From: Syntrophaceae bacterium
GTDB taxonomy: Bacteria > Desulfobacterota > Syntrophia > Syntrophales > Smithellaceae
Length of the DNA stretch: 38,655 nucleotides
NCBI GenBank assembly: GCA_003139775.1
Contig: PLGI01000152.1
Span: 1-38,655, forward strand
Reading direction: 5' to 3'
Positions 8,639-16,443 of this stretch are shown piece after piece; positions within the stretch are counted from its first letter, which is position 1; each line of letters begins with the position of its first letter. Made by a program: the position numbers and the translations under genes. Under the pieces are notes generated by a model, which made no database searches, was not told the origin of the DNA, and saw only the letters and a program-made list of their open reading frames with translations.

Positions 8639-9262
8639 ATGGCAACAAAAAGAGACCTGATCAGGTGGTTTATCAAAGAGGTTCATTGGGCGACTCCCCG
8701 CAATGTTGCCTATTTCATGGAGGGCAGAGGAGGCAGCGACCGAAGCCGCGTCTATTCGTCGGAACTGTCTGAAATGCAGACAGTAAAAGACAGGACGCTC
8801 CGCCTCAAGCGGATCAGGAACCAGGACGGCCACTTCGCCTATACGATGCTGTCCAAGACTTTGCCGACCTTCTTATTCAACCATGACGTTTGTGTTAGAA
8901 ATATTATCGGAAAGTTTCTGCACGACAGAGGAATGCAGGAGGTTTCTTTCGAGAAACCAGCCGACGCCTCTATCCGGCAGTACCGCTTTGAACTGGACAA
9001 CGGCCACATGAGCGGCATCCAGCTCGAAGAAAAGTTGGTTAAGTATTACTCCCACCTCAACGTCCAACTCATTTTTATAATGCGGCACCGCGAATGTCCG
9101 CATCTCGAAGCCGAAAGGCTCAGGAAAGTATTTCAAATTTCAAGCAAGGTGTTTCCCCACCAGCCTAACAAGGTTTTAGGAGCCTGTTATACCAGCTACC
9201 TTGAAGACGGAACCGTTTTCAATCGCAAAGGACAGGCGAAGCTAAAACCTTTTAACCATTAA
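8639..9262 (+). CDS. Replication-relaxation-like mobile-element protein
   Basis: This 207-aa protein begins with what looks like a winged-helix region (residues 1-60: MATKRDLIRWFIKEVHWATP, then a basic RTLRLKRIRNQDGHFAY wing). A second part (about 110-150) has RQYRFELDNGHMSG, then LEEKLVKYY, and a hydrophobic strand VQLIFIMRH. This resembles the E-x-D...K-x-x-x-Y pattern of the replication-relaxation/MobC-like family of conjugative and plasmid elements, which bind and nick or relax DNA. The large hairpin directly upstream would be a natural target. Family recall only; a plain hypothetical DNA-binding protein is the alternative. Confidence 0.5.
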   Translation: MATKRDLIRWFIKEVHWATPRNVAYFMEGRGGSDRSRVYSSELSEMQTVKDRTLRLKRIRNQDGHFAYTMLSKTLPTFLFNHDVCVRNIIGKFLHDRGMQEVSFEKPADASIRQYRFELDNGHMSGIQLEEKLVKYYSHLNVQLIFIMRHRECPHLEAERLRKVFQISSKVFPHQPNKVLGACYTSYLEDGTVFNRKGQAKLKPFNH

Positions 9263-9286
9263 TCAAATTATTAGAAAGGAGGTTTT

Positions 9287-9478
9287 ATGTATTCACCCAA
9301 AATAAGTGAAGAGTTCATTCCCTATCTTTACCAATGGGCGAAAAGCGAAGGCGTCTCTATGACGGCCTTGGTTAATCGCATGATCAAAAATGAAATCGAA
9401 AATAATCAAAGAAAGGAGAAAAAAAACAATGACGAAAAAGATAAACGAAACCCTCTGTGGAATTCTCGAAATTTTTAA
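9287..9478 (+). CDS. Small ribbon-helix-helix-like protein
   Basis: This 63-aa protein has a very strong ribosome binding site (AAAGGAGG just upstream of ATG 9287). The N-terminal 37 residues follow the ribbon-helix-helix pattern: a short basic strand MYSPKISEEF, helix IPYLYQWAKSEG, then VSMTALVNRMIKNEIE. RHH proteins dimerise and bind DNA operators, often autoregulating mobile-element operons. The hydrophilic tail overlaps the first 50 bp of the ArdC-like gene in another frame, so the tail is probably dispensable. No toxin partner is adjacent. Confidence 0.65.
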   Translation: MYSPKISEEFIPYLYQWAKSEGVSMTALVNRMIKNEIENNQRKEKKNNDEKDKRNPLWNSRNF

Positions 9479-10217
9479 ATCCGGGCAGATACCCGAAGCC
9501 GTTTCCTATGCGGCCTTTCCATCTTTCGATATTCCCTCTGAGCAGTGGAGTTACCTGAACCGCATTATTATGTGGCTGAACGGAACTCATGATGCCAGAG
9601 GCTACCGCCAATGGGAAGAAGTCGGGAGGCATGTTAAAAAAGGCGCAACCGCTTTTCACATTTTCGCGCCCCGGATGGTAAAGGAAAAGAAAGAAAACGG
9701 CGATGAAGATTTTAGTTTATTAGGTTTTCTGCAAGTTCCGGTCTTCTGTTATGAGGACACGGAAGGCGAACCGCTCAATTACAAGAAAACGGAGATCAAC
9801 TCTTTCCACTTGATTGAGAAAGCCGAAGAATGGGGGCTGGATGTCCACGCCGTTTCCGGCAACGGCAGGTATTGGGGAGCATACAACGGGAAAGAAATAA
9901 AACTGGCCACACCCGAAGAATCAGTCTTTTTCCATGAGTTATCGCACCACGCCCATAAACTTGTGCTTGGTGAACTCAAAGACGGTCAGGACTGGAAACA
10001 GGAAATTGTGGCTGAATTATCAGCCGAAGCCCTTTCAAGAATTTTCGGGCTTCAGTCAACGACTGGCAATTGCTACAAGTACATTGAGAGATACGCAGTT
10101 GAAGCCGGACTAACCCCCGTTACCGCATGTCTGCAAGTTCTCAGCGATACCGAAAAGGTTTTAAAGCTGATCTTGCAGGAGGACAGGCCAGAAATCAAAC
10201 AGGCGGGTAAAATGTAA
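9429..10217 (+). CDS. ArdC-like antirestriction/zincin protein
   Basis: The start is placed at the ATG at 9429, preceded by AAAGGAG at 9413-9419; the in-frame ATG at 9390 has no such site. The 262-aa product has the ArdC N-terminal single-strand-DNA-binding region (SEQWSYLNRIIMWLNG, then a DARGYRQWEEVGRHVKKG block), followed by a zinc metallopeptidase domain with FFHELSHHAHK (HExxH) and a downstream EIVAELSAE glutamate as third ligand. ArdC-type proteins protect incoming mobile DNA from host restriction. This fits a mobile element and is of interest beside a restriction-endonuclease gene. The family call is strong; the antirestriction role is by homology. Confidence 0.85.
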   Translation: MTKKINETLCGILEIFKSGQIPEAVSYAAFPSFDIPSEQWSYLNRIIMWLNGTHDARGYRQWEEVGRHVKKGATAFHIFAPRMVKEKKENGDEDFSLLGFLQVPVFCYEDTEGEPLNYKKTEINSFHLIEKAEEWGLDVHAVSGNGRYWGAYNGKEIKLATPEESVFFHELSHHAHKLVLGELKDGQDWKQEIVAELSAEALSRIFGLQSTTGNCYKYIERYAVEAGLTPVTACLQVLSDTEKVLKLILQEDRPEIKQAGKM

Positions 10218-10220
10218 TTA

Positions 10221-10564
10221 AGCCGATATCGGTAGAACCCCAACGCAAAGCTAAGCCATCTTGGTTTACGATGGAGTCCTACCAACCAGCCTGAATCACA
10301 ATGAGGGCTGAAAGGTGTTTGCTAGTAGCCCCTTTTAACGATTGAGGGCGAAAACCATTTGGTAGAAATACCGATAGGCCGATGCTGAAAAGGACTTTCG
10401 CATGGCAAACATGGAAAACGTGTTTTTGGCGAAAGAATGACACGCAATTCTAAAGGACTATGGGACTCCTGCCCTCGCAAGAGGGCTGGGAGAAGCCCAT
10501 TGAGGCGAAGTCATTGCTTCTATGCCGTAAGTCTAAGAAATTTTCATATCACAACTTATGGCAT
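10221..10564 (+). ncRNA. Candidate structured non-coding RNA or leader
   Basis: About 400 bp without a convincing gene is full of complementary arms. tatcggta (10227-10234) pairs with taccgata (10369-10376) and encloses ccatc/gatgg around 10256-10273 and gggct/agccc around 10305-10331. Then gcc(g)atgc/gcatggc (10378-10385 with 10400-10406) and aaacatg-gaaaa-cgtgttt (10407-10425). Next gccctc-gcaa-gagggc (10471-10486, a GNRA tetraloop), and an 11-bp stem atgccgtaagt/acttatggcat (10522-10532 with 10554-10564, one G-U). That many ordered stems is unlikely by chance. It could be an independent RNA, a riboregulatory leader of the primase gene, or a replication site. I recognise no known class. Confidence 0.5.
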
Positions 10565-10615
10565 CAGGAAGGCAATGGATAAGATTGAGATAAATCTACC
10601 CACAGGAGGAAAACT

Positions 10616-11389
10616 ATGAACTACAAAGAAACTTTAAAAAGCATTGATACCGAAAAAGCTTTAGGCTTGATCGGCATCGAATTTGAGTCACAGGGAGCTT
10701 ATGCGAAATTCGCTTGCCCTCAACCTAATTGTGACTGTAAAGCCGCGATCAAAGAATACGGCGACAAGAAAAATCTTTACTACTGCCCGAAGTGCAAATC
10801 AAGCGGCCATATCATTTCCCTGGTTATGAAAATAAAGGATATTGATTGGGATGCCGCTAATGAGTTTTTACTCAAAGCCCGCAGTAACCACGCCAAGAGG
10901 ATCACAGAAGAACTCAATATCAACTATGAATTGTTTTATAACGATTTCATCAAGTCAAAGGGCATCGAAGAAGAGATGTGTAAGTTGCTTGAGATCGGAG
11001 TTCCCAAAGGCAAGACCATGCTTGCCGGAAGCGTCGCCTTTGCGGTTAGGGATACCAAAGGAATGAAAGTCGCCTATTACGGAATAAAAATGAAAGATGG
11101 CAAAGCGGTATTTCACAATAGCTTCAATCCCGAATTGTATCTTTACAATTTCTGCAACATTGATTTCAGCGAGCCAGTGCATTTCACAACTGATATGTTC
11201 CGTTGCGTCTATAACATTGAGAGTGGAAGGCAATGCGTCTGCAATTTCGGACTGCCCTATCTTTCCGATACACAGCTTGAACTTTTACATCAAGTAGAGC
11301 ACATTGTTTTGCTCGTCGATGAACCACTTGTAAAACCGCTGGCAATTCAGATGGCAGAAAACAAAATGAATTACTTCCGGTTTGAATAA
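10616..11389 (+). CDS. CHC2 zinc-finger primase-like protein
   Basis: Preceded by a strong AGGAGG and followed within 7 bp by a terminator. The 257-aa product begins with a DnaG-type CHC2 zinc-finger domain. ALGLIGIEFESQGAYAKFAC is followed by cysteines at C-x4-C-x-C and the YYCPKCKSSGHIISLVM half, then a helical DWDAANEFLLKA segment. The C-terminal half has an IVLLVDEPLVKP strand that could be a reduced Toprim-like core (acidic residues in VDEP). It lacks most of the DnaG catalytic domain and is far shorter than a host primase (about 600 aa). Likely role: priming or replication initiation of the mobile element. It may be initiation-only or degenerate. Confidence 0.7.
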   Translation: MNYKETLKSIDTEKALGLIGIEFESQGAYAKFACPQPNCDCKAAIKEYGDKKNLYYCPKCKSSGHIISLVMKIKDIDWDAANEFLLKARSNHAKRITEELNINYELFYNDFIKSKGIEEEMCKLLEIGVPKGKTMLAGSVAFAVRDTKGMKVAYYGIKMKDGKAVFHNSFNPELYLYNFCNIDFSEPVHFTTDMFRCVYNIESGRQCVCNFGLPYLSDTQLELLHQVEHIVLLVDEPLVKPLAIQMAENKMNYFRFE

Positions 11390-11395
11390 ACAACA

Positions 11396-11424
11396 ACGGG
11401 CTGTCCTATCATGGATTAGCCCGT
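11396..11424 (+). terminator. Shared terminator hairpin, copy 1
   Basis: Stem acgggct/agcccgt (11396-11402 with 11418-11424) followed by ttctttt. The same hairpin with nearly the same loop recurs at 16867, 18024 and 26674, with a variant at 14464. A typical rho-independent terminator for the primase operon. Confidence 0.8.
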
Positions 11425-11639
11425 TTCTTTTGTCCTGAACAGAACTTGACCATGCAGTGATTGCCAAGACATATCGAATACTGTAATATTGTTCTTCTTA
11501 TTTTTCTAATTCACACGACGACAAACATCGACCTCATATTTATGGTTAGTTTTTCATTGACATACAAAAATGATTTCCCTAAACTACCTTTCGGTAAAAG
11601 CTAATTCTTGTTACCAATAAACTTCAGGAATTGAATATC

Positions 11640-12569
11640 ATGAAAATGAGCAAAGTTTATGTGGCCTTGATGCTGGCTAGTCTTGCTTCGGGAGTTAGTG
11701 CACATGCCGATACTTACGGTATGACGCAAACTCTTCCAAACAATCCATCTATGACGCAAACTCTTCCAAACACCAATCCATCGCCAATGCATAATCCCAG
11801 TAGTGTCCAAGTTACTGGACGCACGGGTATCGGTCATGCCAGTAGTGGTGTAAACGATGGGGGTATCGTCTATGTCAGTCCTGGACACAACTTCACTGTA
11901 GCTTCTGGCGGCAACACACCCGATGCCATGAACAGCATATTCGACAAGTCCTCTCAAACATCATGGTTTGCCTTTGCAAGTGGCATAGCATCAATCTTAG
12001 GACTAATGTTCACTTTGTACGGAACACAAATTAGAATGATACCATTTTCCTTGTATAGGTCATGCGTTTGGAATCGAGTCTTGCTAATATCCATTGGCAT
12101 TGGCATCCTTGTTTTTGCAGGCATCAAATTTTACACTCAGACGGAGCCACCAGGACTCCCTCCGCTAAGCTGTCTATTTATGTTCTTGCATGGCGTGAAT
12201 AATTTTTATACAGATATAGATGGGAACAATGGAACAAACCTTTGGGCTATCATATTCGCCATAGGTGCGGTGATATCAACATGTGGTTTCTTTTACAACC
12301 CAATAAAACTATGCAAGTCAGTCCTGCGTCGGGAACATGATGCGTTGTTAGAATATAGAAAAACTCAGTTGTCATCTGTCCTTAACAGACAAAACTATGA
12401 AAACTTGAAGAGCCATGAAAAGCATCTGTATGACGATCTTAATGCTTTTCACGTTGAACTTCAAACAAGACTGATAGATACAATCTACGGGCAAAGCCTT
12501 ATGCCAACTTATAGTCGCAGGATGAAAAGCCATATTTGGCCTAACAAGCATATCGACGAGACGGACTAA
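11640..12569 (+). CDS. Signal-peptide membrane protein, unknown function
   Basis: Start at the ATG at 11640 (MKMSKVYVALMLASLASG); an in-frame TTG at 11631 is the alternative. The 309-aa product has a cleavable-looking signal peptide (ending near VSAHA), a low-complexity Pro/Asn/Thr segment with a tandem MTQTLPN repeat (30-bp period; 21-bp DNA repeats at 11721-11741 and 11751-11771), then three hydrophobic segments: FAFASGIASILGLMFTLYG, LLISIGIGILVFAGIKFY and LWAIIFAIGAVISTCGFFY. A charged cytoplasmic C-terminus (about 95 residues, possibly coiled-coil) follows. I do not recognise the family. It lies after a terminator and before the recombinase, so it could be a separate cargo of the element. 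Confidence 0.6.
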   Translation: MKMSKVYVALMLASLASGVSAHADTYGMTQTLPNNPSMTQTLPNTNPSPMHNPSSVQVTGRTGIGHASSGVNDGGIVYVSPGHNFTVASGGNTPDAMNSIFDKSSQTSWFAFASGIASILGLMFTLYGTQIRMIPFSLYRSCVWNRVLLISIGIGILVFAGIKFYTQTEPPGLPPLSCLFMFLHGVNNFYTDIDGNNGTNLWAIIFAIGAVISTCGFFYNPIKLCKSVLRREHDALLEYRKTQLSSVLNRQNYENLKSHEKHLYDDLNAFHVELQTRLIDTIYGQSLMPTYSRRMKSHIWPNKHIDETD

Positions 12570-12659
12570 CGCACAGCCTACCACACGTAACATTGATCAA
12601 AATATTTTTATTCGCATTTCGCTTTGCTCAAAAATCTATTTTATCATATAATTAATTTA

Positions 12660-12771
12660 CTACCCAAATCAAATTAATCTCCGATTTTTTTATCAACATC
12701 GTTGTCCTAAACGGACAGTCTGCCAATGATGTTGATCTTCGGAGAAACTGATTTGGGTAGTCAGACTGTCC
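12660..12771 (+). promoter_or_regulatory. Cruciform with potential pseudoknot/terminator
   Basis: Three nested arm pairs form a long symmetrical structure: ctacccaaatca/tgatttgggtag (12660-12671 with 12749-12760, 12 bp perfect), tctccga/tcggaga (12678-12684 with 12739-12745), and atcaacatcgttg/caatgatgttgat (12692-12704 with 12724-12736, one G-U). The apical loop contains ggacagtctg (12713-12722), perfectly complementary to cagactgtcc (12762-12771) just beyond the structure, which is followed by TTTT. RNA could therefore form a pseudoknot or an alternative terminator in front of the recombinase gene; DNA could be a recombinase binding or attachment site. Confidence 0.7.
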
Positions 12772-12796
12772 TTTTAAGTTGTTAAAAAACAAAAAT

Positions 12797-14383
12797 ATGA
12801 AAGGAATAATTTATGTAAGAGTATCAAGCGAAGAACAAGTCAAAGGCACATCCTTGGAAAATCAGGATGAGCTTTGCCGTGCCTATTGTAAAAATAAGGG
12901 CATTGAGGTTTTAGGTATTTATCGCGAAGAAGGAGCCTCAGCTAAAACAGCCCAGCGAGCCGAGTTTTTACGATCCATTGAATTCTGCCGGAAGAACAAA
13001 GGCAAGGTTGATGCTTTTGTAGTCTATAAAGTGGATCGGTTTGCCAGGAACACCGAAGATCATTTTTTCGTTAGAAAAATGCTAATTGAATACGGAGTGA
13101 CTTTGCATTCCGTAACTGAACCCATCGGCAACAATCCGGCAGAGAAATTTATTGAAACTGTTTTAGCCGGAAGCGCCGAATTTGACAATGCCGTCAGAGC
13201 TCAAAGAAGCGTGAGTGGAATGATAGCCAAAATCAATCAGGGCATAACTCCTTTCAGACCGCCTATTGGCTATGAATGCCAACATGCAAGAAAAAGAGGC
13301 GAAAAGAAACTTGTAGCCGATAAACCGGATACGCAAATATTCCCTATCATTCAAAAGGCATTACAAGAATTTTCCAAAGGAATATATACGCAAGTAGATA
13401 TGATCCGGCTTTTAGATAAGCTGGGCTTAAGCAAAATCAGAGGCCAAAAAACAAGTCCGCAGTTAGTCAGTAAAATTTTCGTTAAGTATCTTAAATATTA
13501 TGCTGGCATCATCGTGAATCCCTGGACTAACGAAGAAGTTCAAGGCATACACGAGTCGATGATAACCAAAGAAGAATATTTTAAAATACATTTTATCTTA
13601 TCAGGAAAATCAAACAGAGTTAAAAGAATCAGGAAAAATCCTAATTTCCTATTGAGGCAAACTGTTAAATGCGGATGTTGCGGACAGCCATTAACTGGAA
13701 GCTGTTCAACTGGTAGAAACGAGAAATATTATTACTACCATTGTTTCAATAAAGAATGTTCAATGTACGGCAAGGCTATAAGCAAACAAAAACTGGAAGA
13801 TGATTTTGTCGAATATCTGAAAGAGATTACACCAAAAAAAGATTTCTTGGATGTATTCAAGGCGGTTGTTTTGAGTTTGTGGAACAGACAAGATTTAGAC
13901 TTAAAAACAGAAGCCCAAAACTATGAAAAGCAATTGGCGGTATTAGATGGAAAGCGGAAAAGAATTTTTGAAATGCGGGAAGAAGGATCGTACACACCCG
14001 AAGAATTTAAAGAGCGAAAAGAAGAAATTGAAAATCAAATTATGGCAATAAAAATATCCTTGAATGAAACAAGGATTGATCAGTTTGATATTGAAGGCGT
14101 ATTATCTTACGCAAATAATTTTATTGCCGATCTTGGTAGACAATGGCTTGATTTAGCCACTTCTCATTTGCGGTTCCAAAAAATGGTATTTCCGGAAGGA
14201 ATTTCATATAAAAGAAATGAAGGATTTGGAACCGCCAAATTGGGGCTTATTTACGAACTTAACAGGACTTGTGGGACTGAAAAATCCCTTCTGGTGGTCT
14301 TTGCGTTCACCCATTGGAACCAGCTTTTGGCCGAATTGCGAGAATGGGAGAAAATAAAACAAGGTTTTGAACTTGTTTTATAG
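12797..14383 (+). CDS. Large serine recombinase
   Basis: Start at the ATG at 12797 (MKGIIYVRVSSEEQVKG); an in-frame TTG at 12779 is less likely. The 528-aa protein has the serine resolvase/invertase catalytic domain (nucleophile serine within YVRVSSEEQ; VYKVDRFARN; AEFDNAVRAQRS), the recombinase domain (GITPFRPPIGYEC), a zinc ribbon (CGCCGQPLTGSC paired with CFNKECSMYGK), and a long coiled-coil region (about 375-430). Large serine recombinases integrate and excise elements between short att sites. The last ~30 codons plus the downstream flank recur as repeat fragments at 15251, 16696, 17835 and 26500, with a diverged type at 19184 and 25030, making this the key gene of the array. Confidence 0.93.
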   Translation: MKGIIYVRVSSEEQVKGTSLENQDELCRAYCKNKGIEVLGIYREEGASAKTAQRAEFLRSIEFCRKNKGKVDAFVVYKVDRFARNTEDHFFVRKMLIEYGVTLHSVTEPIGNNPAEKFIETVLAGSAEFDNAVRAQRSVSGMIAKINQGITPFRPPIGYECQHARKRGEKKLVADKPDTQIFPIIQKALQEFSKGIYTQVDMIRLLDKLGLSKIRGQKTSPQLVSKIFVKYLKYYAGIIVNPWTNEEVQGIHESMITKEEYFKIHFILSGKSNRVKRIRKNPNFLLRQTVKCGCCGQPLTGSCSTGRNEKYYYYHCFNKECSMYGKAISKQKLEDDFVEYLKEITPKKDFLDVFKAVVLSLWNRQDLDLKTEAQNYEKQLAVLDGKRKRIFEMREEGSYTPEEFKERKEEIENQIMAIKISLNETRIDQFDIEGVLSYANNFIADLGRQWLDLATSHLRFQKMVFPEGISYKRNEGFGTAKLGLIYELNRTCGTEKSLLVVFAFTHWNQLLAELREWEKIKQGFELVL

Positions 14384-14443
14384 GAAAAATCCACAAATCA
14401 AGAACTGCTTTATTATATAATGCCAAAACTAAATCGGCAAGAG
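14293..14443 (+). repeat. Right-end repeat, parental copy 0
   Basis: Runs from ggtggtctttgcg inside the recombinase gene (coding VVFAFTHWNQLLAELREWEK...) through the stop and about 60 bp of flank to aatcggcaagag. Equivalent copies lie at 15251-15401, 16696-16846, 17835-17985 and 26500-26649. As the only copy attached to an intact recombinase, it is the reference sequence for the others. Confidence 0.85.
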
Positions 14444-14463
14444 AGGAATCAGTTTAAACAAAA

Positions 14464-14492
14464 ACGGGCTTCCCTATAATGAACTATCCCGT
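14464..14492. terminator. Shared terminator hairpin, variant copy 2
   Basis: Stem acggg/cccgt (14464-14468 with 14488-14492) followed by T-rich sequence on the plus strand and preceded by a run of A that gives a U tract on the minus strand. It lies between the convergent recombinase and 95-aa genes, so it probably terminates both. Confidence 0.65.
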
Positions 14493-14529
14493 TTCGCTTT
14501 TCTTGTTTATATTTAATAATTTCGGCGAT

Positions 14530-14817
14530 TTATTTAAATTCACCACTTGCATATCTTGGGTAGTCTTTGTCAAATAATTTTTTCAATTTTTCTTTAGCTA
14601 AAATTTGGTTTATTTCAGGAAATGCCTCTATCGTTACTGATTTTACTTCTTCGTTAATTCGTTCCCATCCACTTATAATTTCAGAGAATGATGACTCGAA
14701 CATGGTCATATCTTGTTCTCCCCTCGTGATGCGTCCTAGTAATCTCATTATCTTGTCTGCGTTTTCTAATTTCTCGTCTACCTTTTCACTATGTGTCGTT
14801 TTTTCTAGCATATTCAT
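14530..14817 (-). CDS. Cargo 1: 95-aa helical protein, unknown
   Basis: Charged, apparently all-helical protein with no signal peptide, membrane segment or recognisable motif (MNMLEKTTHSEKVDEKLE...). It is the only gene between the right end of the parental element (14443) and the left end of the first mini-element (14907), on the minus strand, facing the recombinase. The reading frame is intact and ends 38 bp before the bidirectional terminator, which supports it being real. No Shine-Dalgarno site is evident. Function unknown; its position as a single-gene cargo is the main clue. Confidence 0.55.
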   Translation of the reverse strand: MNMLEKTTHSEKVDEKLENADKIMRLLGRITRGEQDMTMFESSFSEIISGWERINEEVKSVTIEAFPEINQILAKEKLKKLFDKDYPRYASGEFK

Positions 14818-14906
14818 ATTTTTGATTTAATTAATTATCAGAATTTCTTATGTATTCATTTTAACATAGGATAGCGAATGCGCAAATTAATAGATATTAT
14901 TCAAAA

Positions 14907-14975
14907 ATGTCACAAAATCCACCCAAACTCGCTATAATAAAAATAGAGGTTGAATAATAATTAATAAAATAATCC
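14907..14975 (+). promoter_or_regulatory. Left-end promoter repeat, copy 1
   Basis: atgtcacaaaatccaccc, then TATAAT at 14933-14938, then gaggttgaataataatt leading to the MLTLEQ ATG at 14976. The stretch is nearly identical in copies 2-4. No Shine-Dalgarno lies close to the ATG. Confidence 0.7.
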
Positions 14976-15185
14976 ATGCTAACCCTAGAACAAACTAGAG
15001 AATCATTAAATGATCCTACTTTGTCAGATGAAGAGGTCTTGGAGATTAGAGACCAGCTTTACTCGCTGGCTGAGATCATATTTGAGCAATGGCAAATAGA
15101 CATAGCAAAAGAAAAGAAGCGTAGGCTTGAAGAAAAGACTCAATCAGAGAACGTGCCTACTAACGGCCCTGAATATCCCCGCTAG
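14976..15185 (+). CDS. MLTLEQ-family small protein, mini-element 1
   Basis: This 69-aa copy begins MLTLEQTRESLNDPTLSDEE and shares the VLEIRDQLYSLAEII core with the other family members. The tail is lysine-rich and ends NGPEYPR. The second half is nearly identical at DNA level to the copy at 18905, while the first half matches the copy at 16444, showing past exchange between copies. The frame is intact in all copies even though the surrounding recombinase gene is gone, which suggests selection for the protein. Function unknown. Confidence 0.7.
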   Translation: MLTLEQTRESLNDPTLSDEEVLEIRDQLYSLAEIIFEQWQIDIAKEKKRRLEEKTQSENVPTNGPEYPR

Positions 15186-15250
15186 TTAGGGGGTCCTATC
15201 AAGATAAAATACAAAAAAAGAAGTCTCATAAAGAGGCTCCTCTGTTTCGT

Positions 15251-15401
15251 GGTGGTCTTTGCGTTCGCCCATTGGAACCAGATTTTGACTGAATTGCGCG
15301 AATGGGAGAAAATAAAACAAGAGTTTAGTCTTGTTTTATAGGAAAAATCCACAAATCAAGAACTGTTTTATTATACAATGTCAAAACTAAATCGGCAAGA
15401 G
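15251..15401 (+). repeat. Right-end repeat, copy 1
   Basis: ggtggtctttgcgttcgccc...aatcggcaagag. In frame it still encodes VVFAFAHWNQILTELREWEK and the terminal codons of the recombinase, with the original stop, but no start or upstream domains. It is a gene fragment, not a functional CDS. Confidence 0.8.
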
Positions 15402-15449
15402 CAAGGGTTTTTAATCTTTCATATAACACCTAACAGATAAAAATAAAAA

Positions 15450-15490
15450 GGGACCAAGGATTTCAAAAGTTCTAAGAAATCCGAGGTCCC
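15450..15490. terminator. Terminator of cargo 2
   Basis: Two-part stem gggacc/ggtccc (15450-15455 with 15485-15490) and ggatttc/gaaatcc (15458-15464 with 15476-15482). On the minus strand it is followed by CTTTTTATTTTT, the layout of a rho-independent terminator 11 bp past the stop of the 195-aa gene. This unit has its own terminator in place of the shared acgggct hairpin. Confidence 0.8.
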
Positions 15491-15500
15491 AAGGTTTTAG

Positions 15501-16088
15501 CTACTTGCCGAGACAGGCTGCTGGCCCATGTCCGCCCCACCCATTGTCGAGCCAATTGTATTTCCAGTGCCACCAGAGGCCATTCCAGTGGAGGTAAGCG
15601 ACGCACAAGCCGCCACCCGAGACGCGGAAAATGGTTCCCCAAAAATATGTGAGACCTTTTTTCCATTCCTCAGGGATAAGCTCGGGGTGTTTCAATAAAT
15701 AGTCCAATATGCAAGCATTTAATGTTGACTTGCTCGCCAATTCCAGCCGAAGTTCGCAACCTTCAATTGTTTTTCCGTCTTTCTGTTTTTTTGAAAGAAA
15801 ACGAATGACTTCTTGACCATTGGCATAAAGCTTTCCATCGCGGTTTTCCAACTTTAATTTTCCCATTTTGAAGTGCTCTTCTTTCTGCCAATCAGAGAGA
15901 ATCTCTGGCGCCACATCACAATCAACAACATGACTAAACGGAATAATTTCCGCATAGCCATCAAGCACCTGCTTTATCTTATCCAAATCCTTATACTGTC
16001 CGAGTTTTGTAATATCATCAGCTGTAAATCCCTCTGCCTCAAATTTTTCCATCAACTGATGGACTTGCCCCTCTTTGTAAGAAGACAT
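15501..16088 (-). CDS. Cargo 2: 195-aa CPR-type protein, aromatic-rich C-terminus
   Basis: The start is the ATG at 16088 because AAAGGAGG lies 6-13 nt upstream; an in-frame GTG at 16106 would lie upstream of that site. The product has an acidic helical N-terminus, a central ENRDGKLYANGQEVIRFLSK segment, a conserved-looking LNACILDYLLKHPELIPEEW block, and an aromatic-rich end (YFWGTIFRVSGGG, then alternating W/Y/G). I recall many such 'LNA..LDYLL.HP.LIPEEWK...FWGTI.R' hypothetical proteins in CPR genomes, often in several copies. No enzyme motif is seen. It is the only gene of its unit, on the minus strand. Confidence 0.75.
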   Translation of the reverse strand: MSSYKEGQVHQLMEKFEAEGFTADDITKLGQYKDLDKIKQVLDGYAEIIPFSHVVDCDVAPEILSDWQKEEHFKMGKLKLENRDGKLYANGQEVIRFLSKKQKDGKTIEGCELRLELASKSTLNACILDYLLKHPELIPEEWKKGLTYFWGTIFRVSGGGLCVAYLHWNGLWWHWKYNWLDNGWGGHGPAACLGK

Positions 16089-16101
16089 GTCTTCCTCCTT
16101 T

Positions 16102-16113
16102 GGCACATGTGCC
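16102..16113. promoter_or_regulatory. Palindrome at the start of cargo 2
   Basis: Perfect 12-bp palindrome ggcacatgtgcc just upstream of the ribosome binding site of the 195-aa gene. Related arms (ttggcaa/ttgccac) occur about 30-45 bp further upstream. It could be an operator for autoregulation; this is a symmetry observation only. Confidence 0.35.
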
Positions 16114-16374
16114 TTTAAAAATTTGCTGTTGAATTTGGCAATTTATTTGCCACAGCAGGAAAAGATATTGAGAAAATCGCTTCCTGCCATGGCAAATGGA
16201 AATTTTAGATGCAAGGGGAATGTTCTTGTTTTATTGGCTTTAAATCTTTATTTTGTTGTTAAAACTACCATCTATAAGTCTGACGATACATTATATAACA
16301 TATTGAAATTATTGTCAATATTAGCTGAATAAATAATTTTGAATATAAATAAAAATTAATAAGTAAAAAACAGA
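16114..16374 (-). other. Upstream region of cargo 2
   Basis: About 260 bp between the 195-aa gene and the left end of mini-element 2. It holds short inverted repeats around 16137-16157 (tggcaa...ttgcca) and a TGCCATGGCA palindrome near 16186-16195, then AT-rich sequence. No ORF is convincing. It presumably contains the cargo promoter. Confidence 0.3.
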
Positions 16375-16443
16375 ATGTCACAAAACTCCCCCAAACTCGC
16401 TATAATGAAAATAGAGATTGAATAATAATTAATAAAATAATCC

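Larger units (their letters stand above)
7521..14443 (+). mobile_element. Putative 6.9-kb serine-recombinase mobile element
   Basis: The left end (7521) carries the same atgtcacaaaact...ctcgctataatg block that starts each mini-element further right. The right end (14443, ...aatcggcaagag) is the block that ends each mini-element. Between them, on the plus strand, lie a 98-aa protein, a MLTLEQ small protein, a replication-relaxation-like protein, an RHH protein, an ArdC-like zincin, a CHC2 primase, a membrane protein and a large serine recombinase, which is typical mobile-element content. Because the ends match those of the mini-elements, I read this as the parental, potentially autonomous form. 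The exact recombination core has not been identified. Confidence 0.6.
14907..15401 (+). mobile_element. Mini-element 1 (left end + MLTLEQ ORF + right end)
   Basis: A 495-bp unit with the promoter repeat (14907), MLTLEQ ORF (14976-15185), a short linker with an agtctc/gaggct hairpin, and the recombinase 3'-end repeat (15251-15401). Compared with the 6.9-kb element, everything between the small ORF and the recombinase C-terminus is missing. It lies in the same orientation as the parental element. It looks like a non-autonomous deletion derivative or a fixed recombination unit. Confidence 0.7.

Noticed and set aside
10437-10619. A 60-codon ORF before the primase gene
   Set aside because: It lies across the structured stems, has no ribosome binding site and its residues look random; better explained as a shadow of the structured RNA region.
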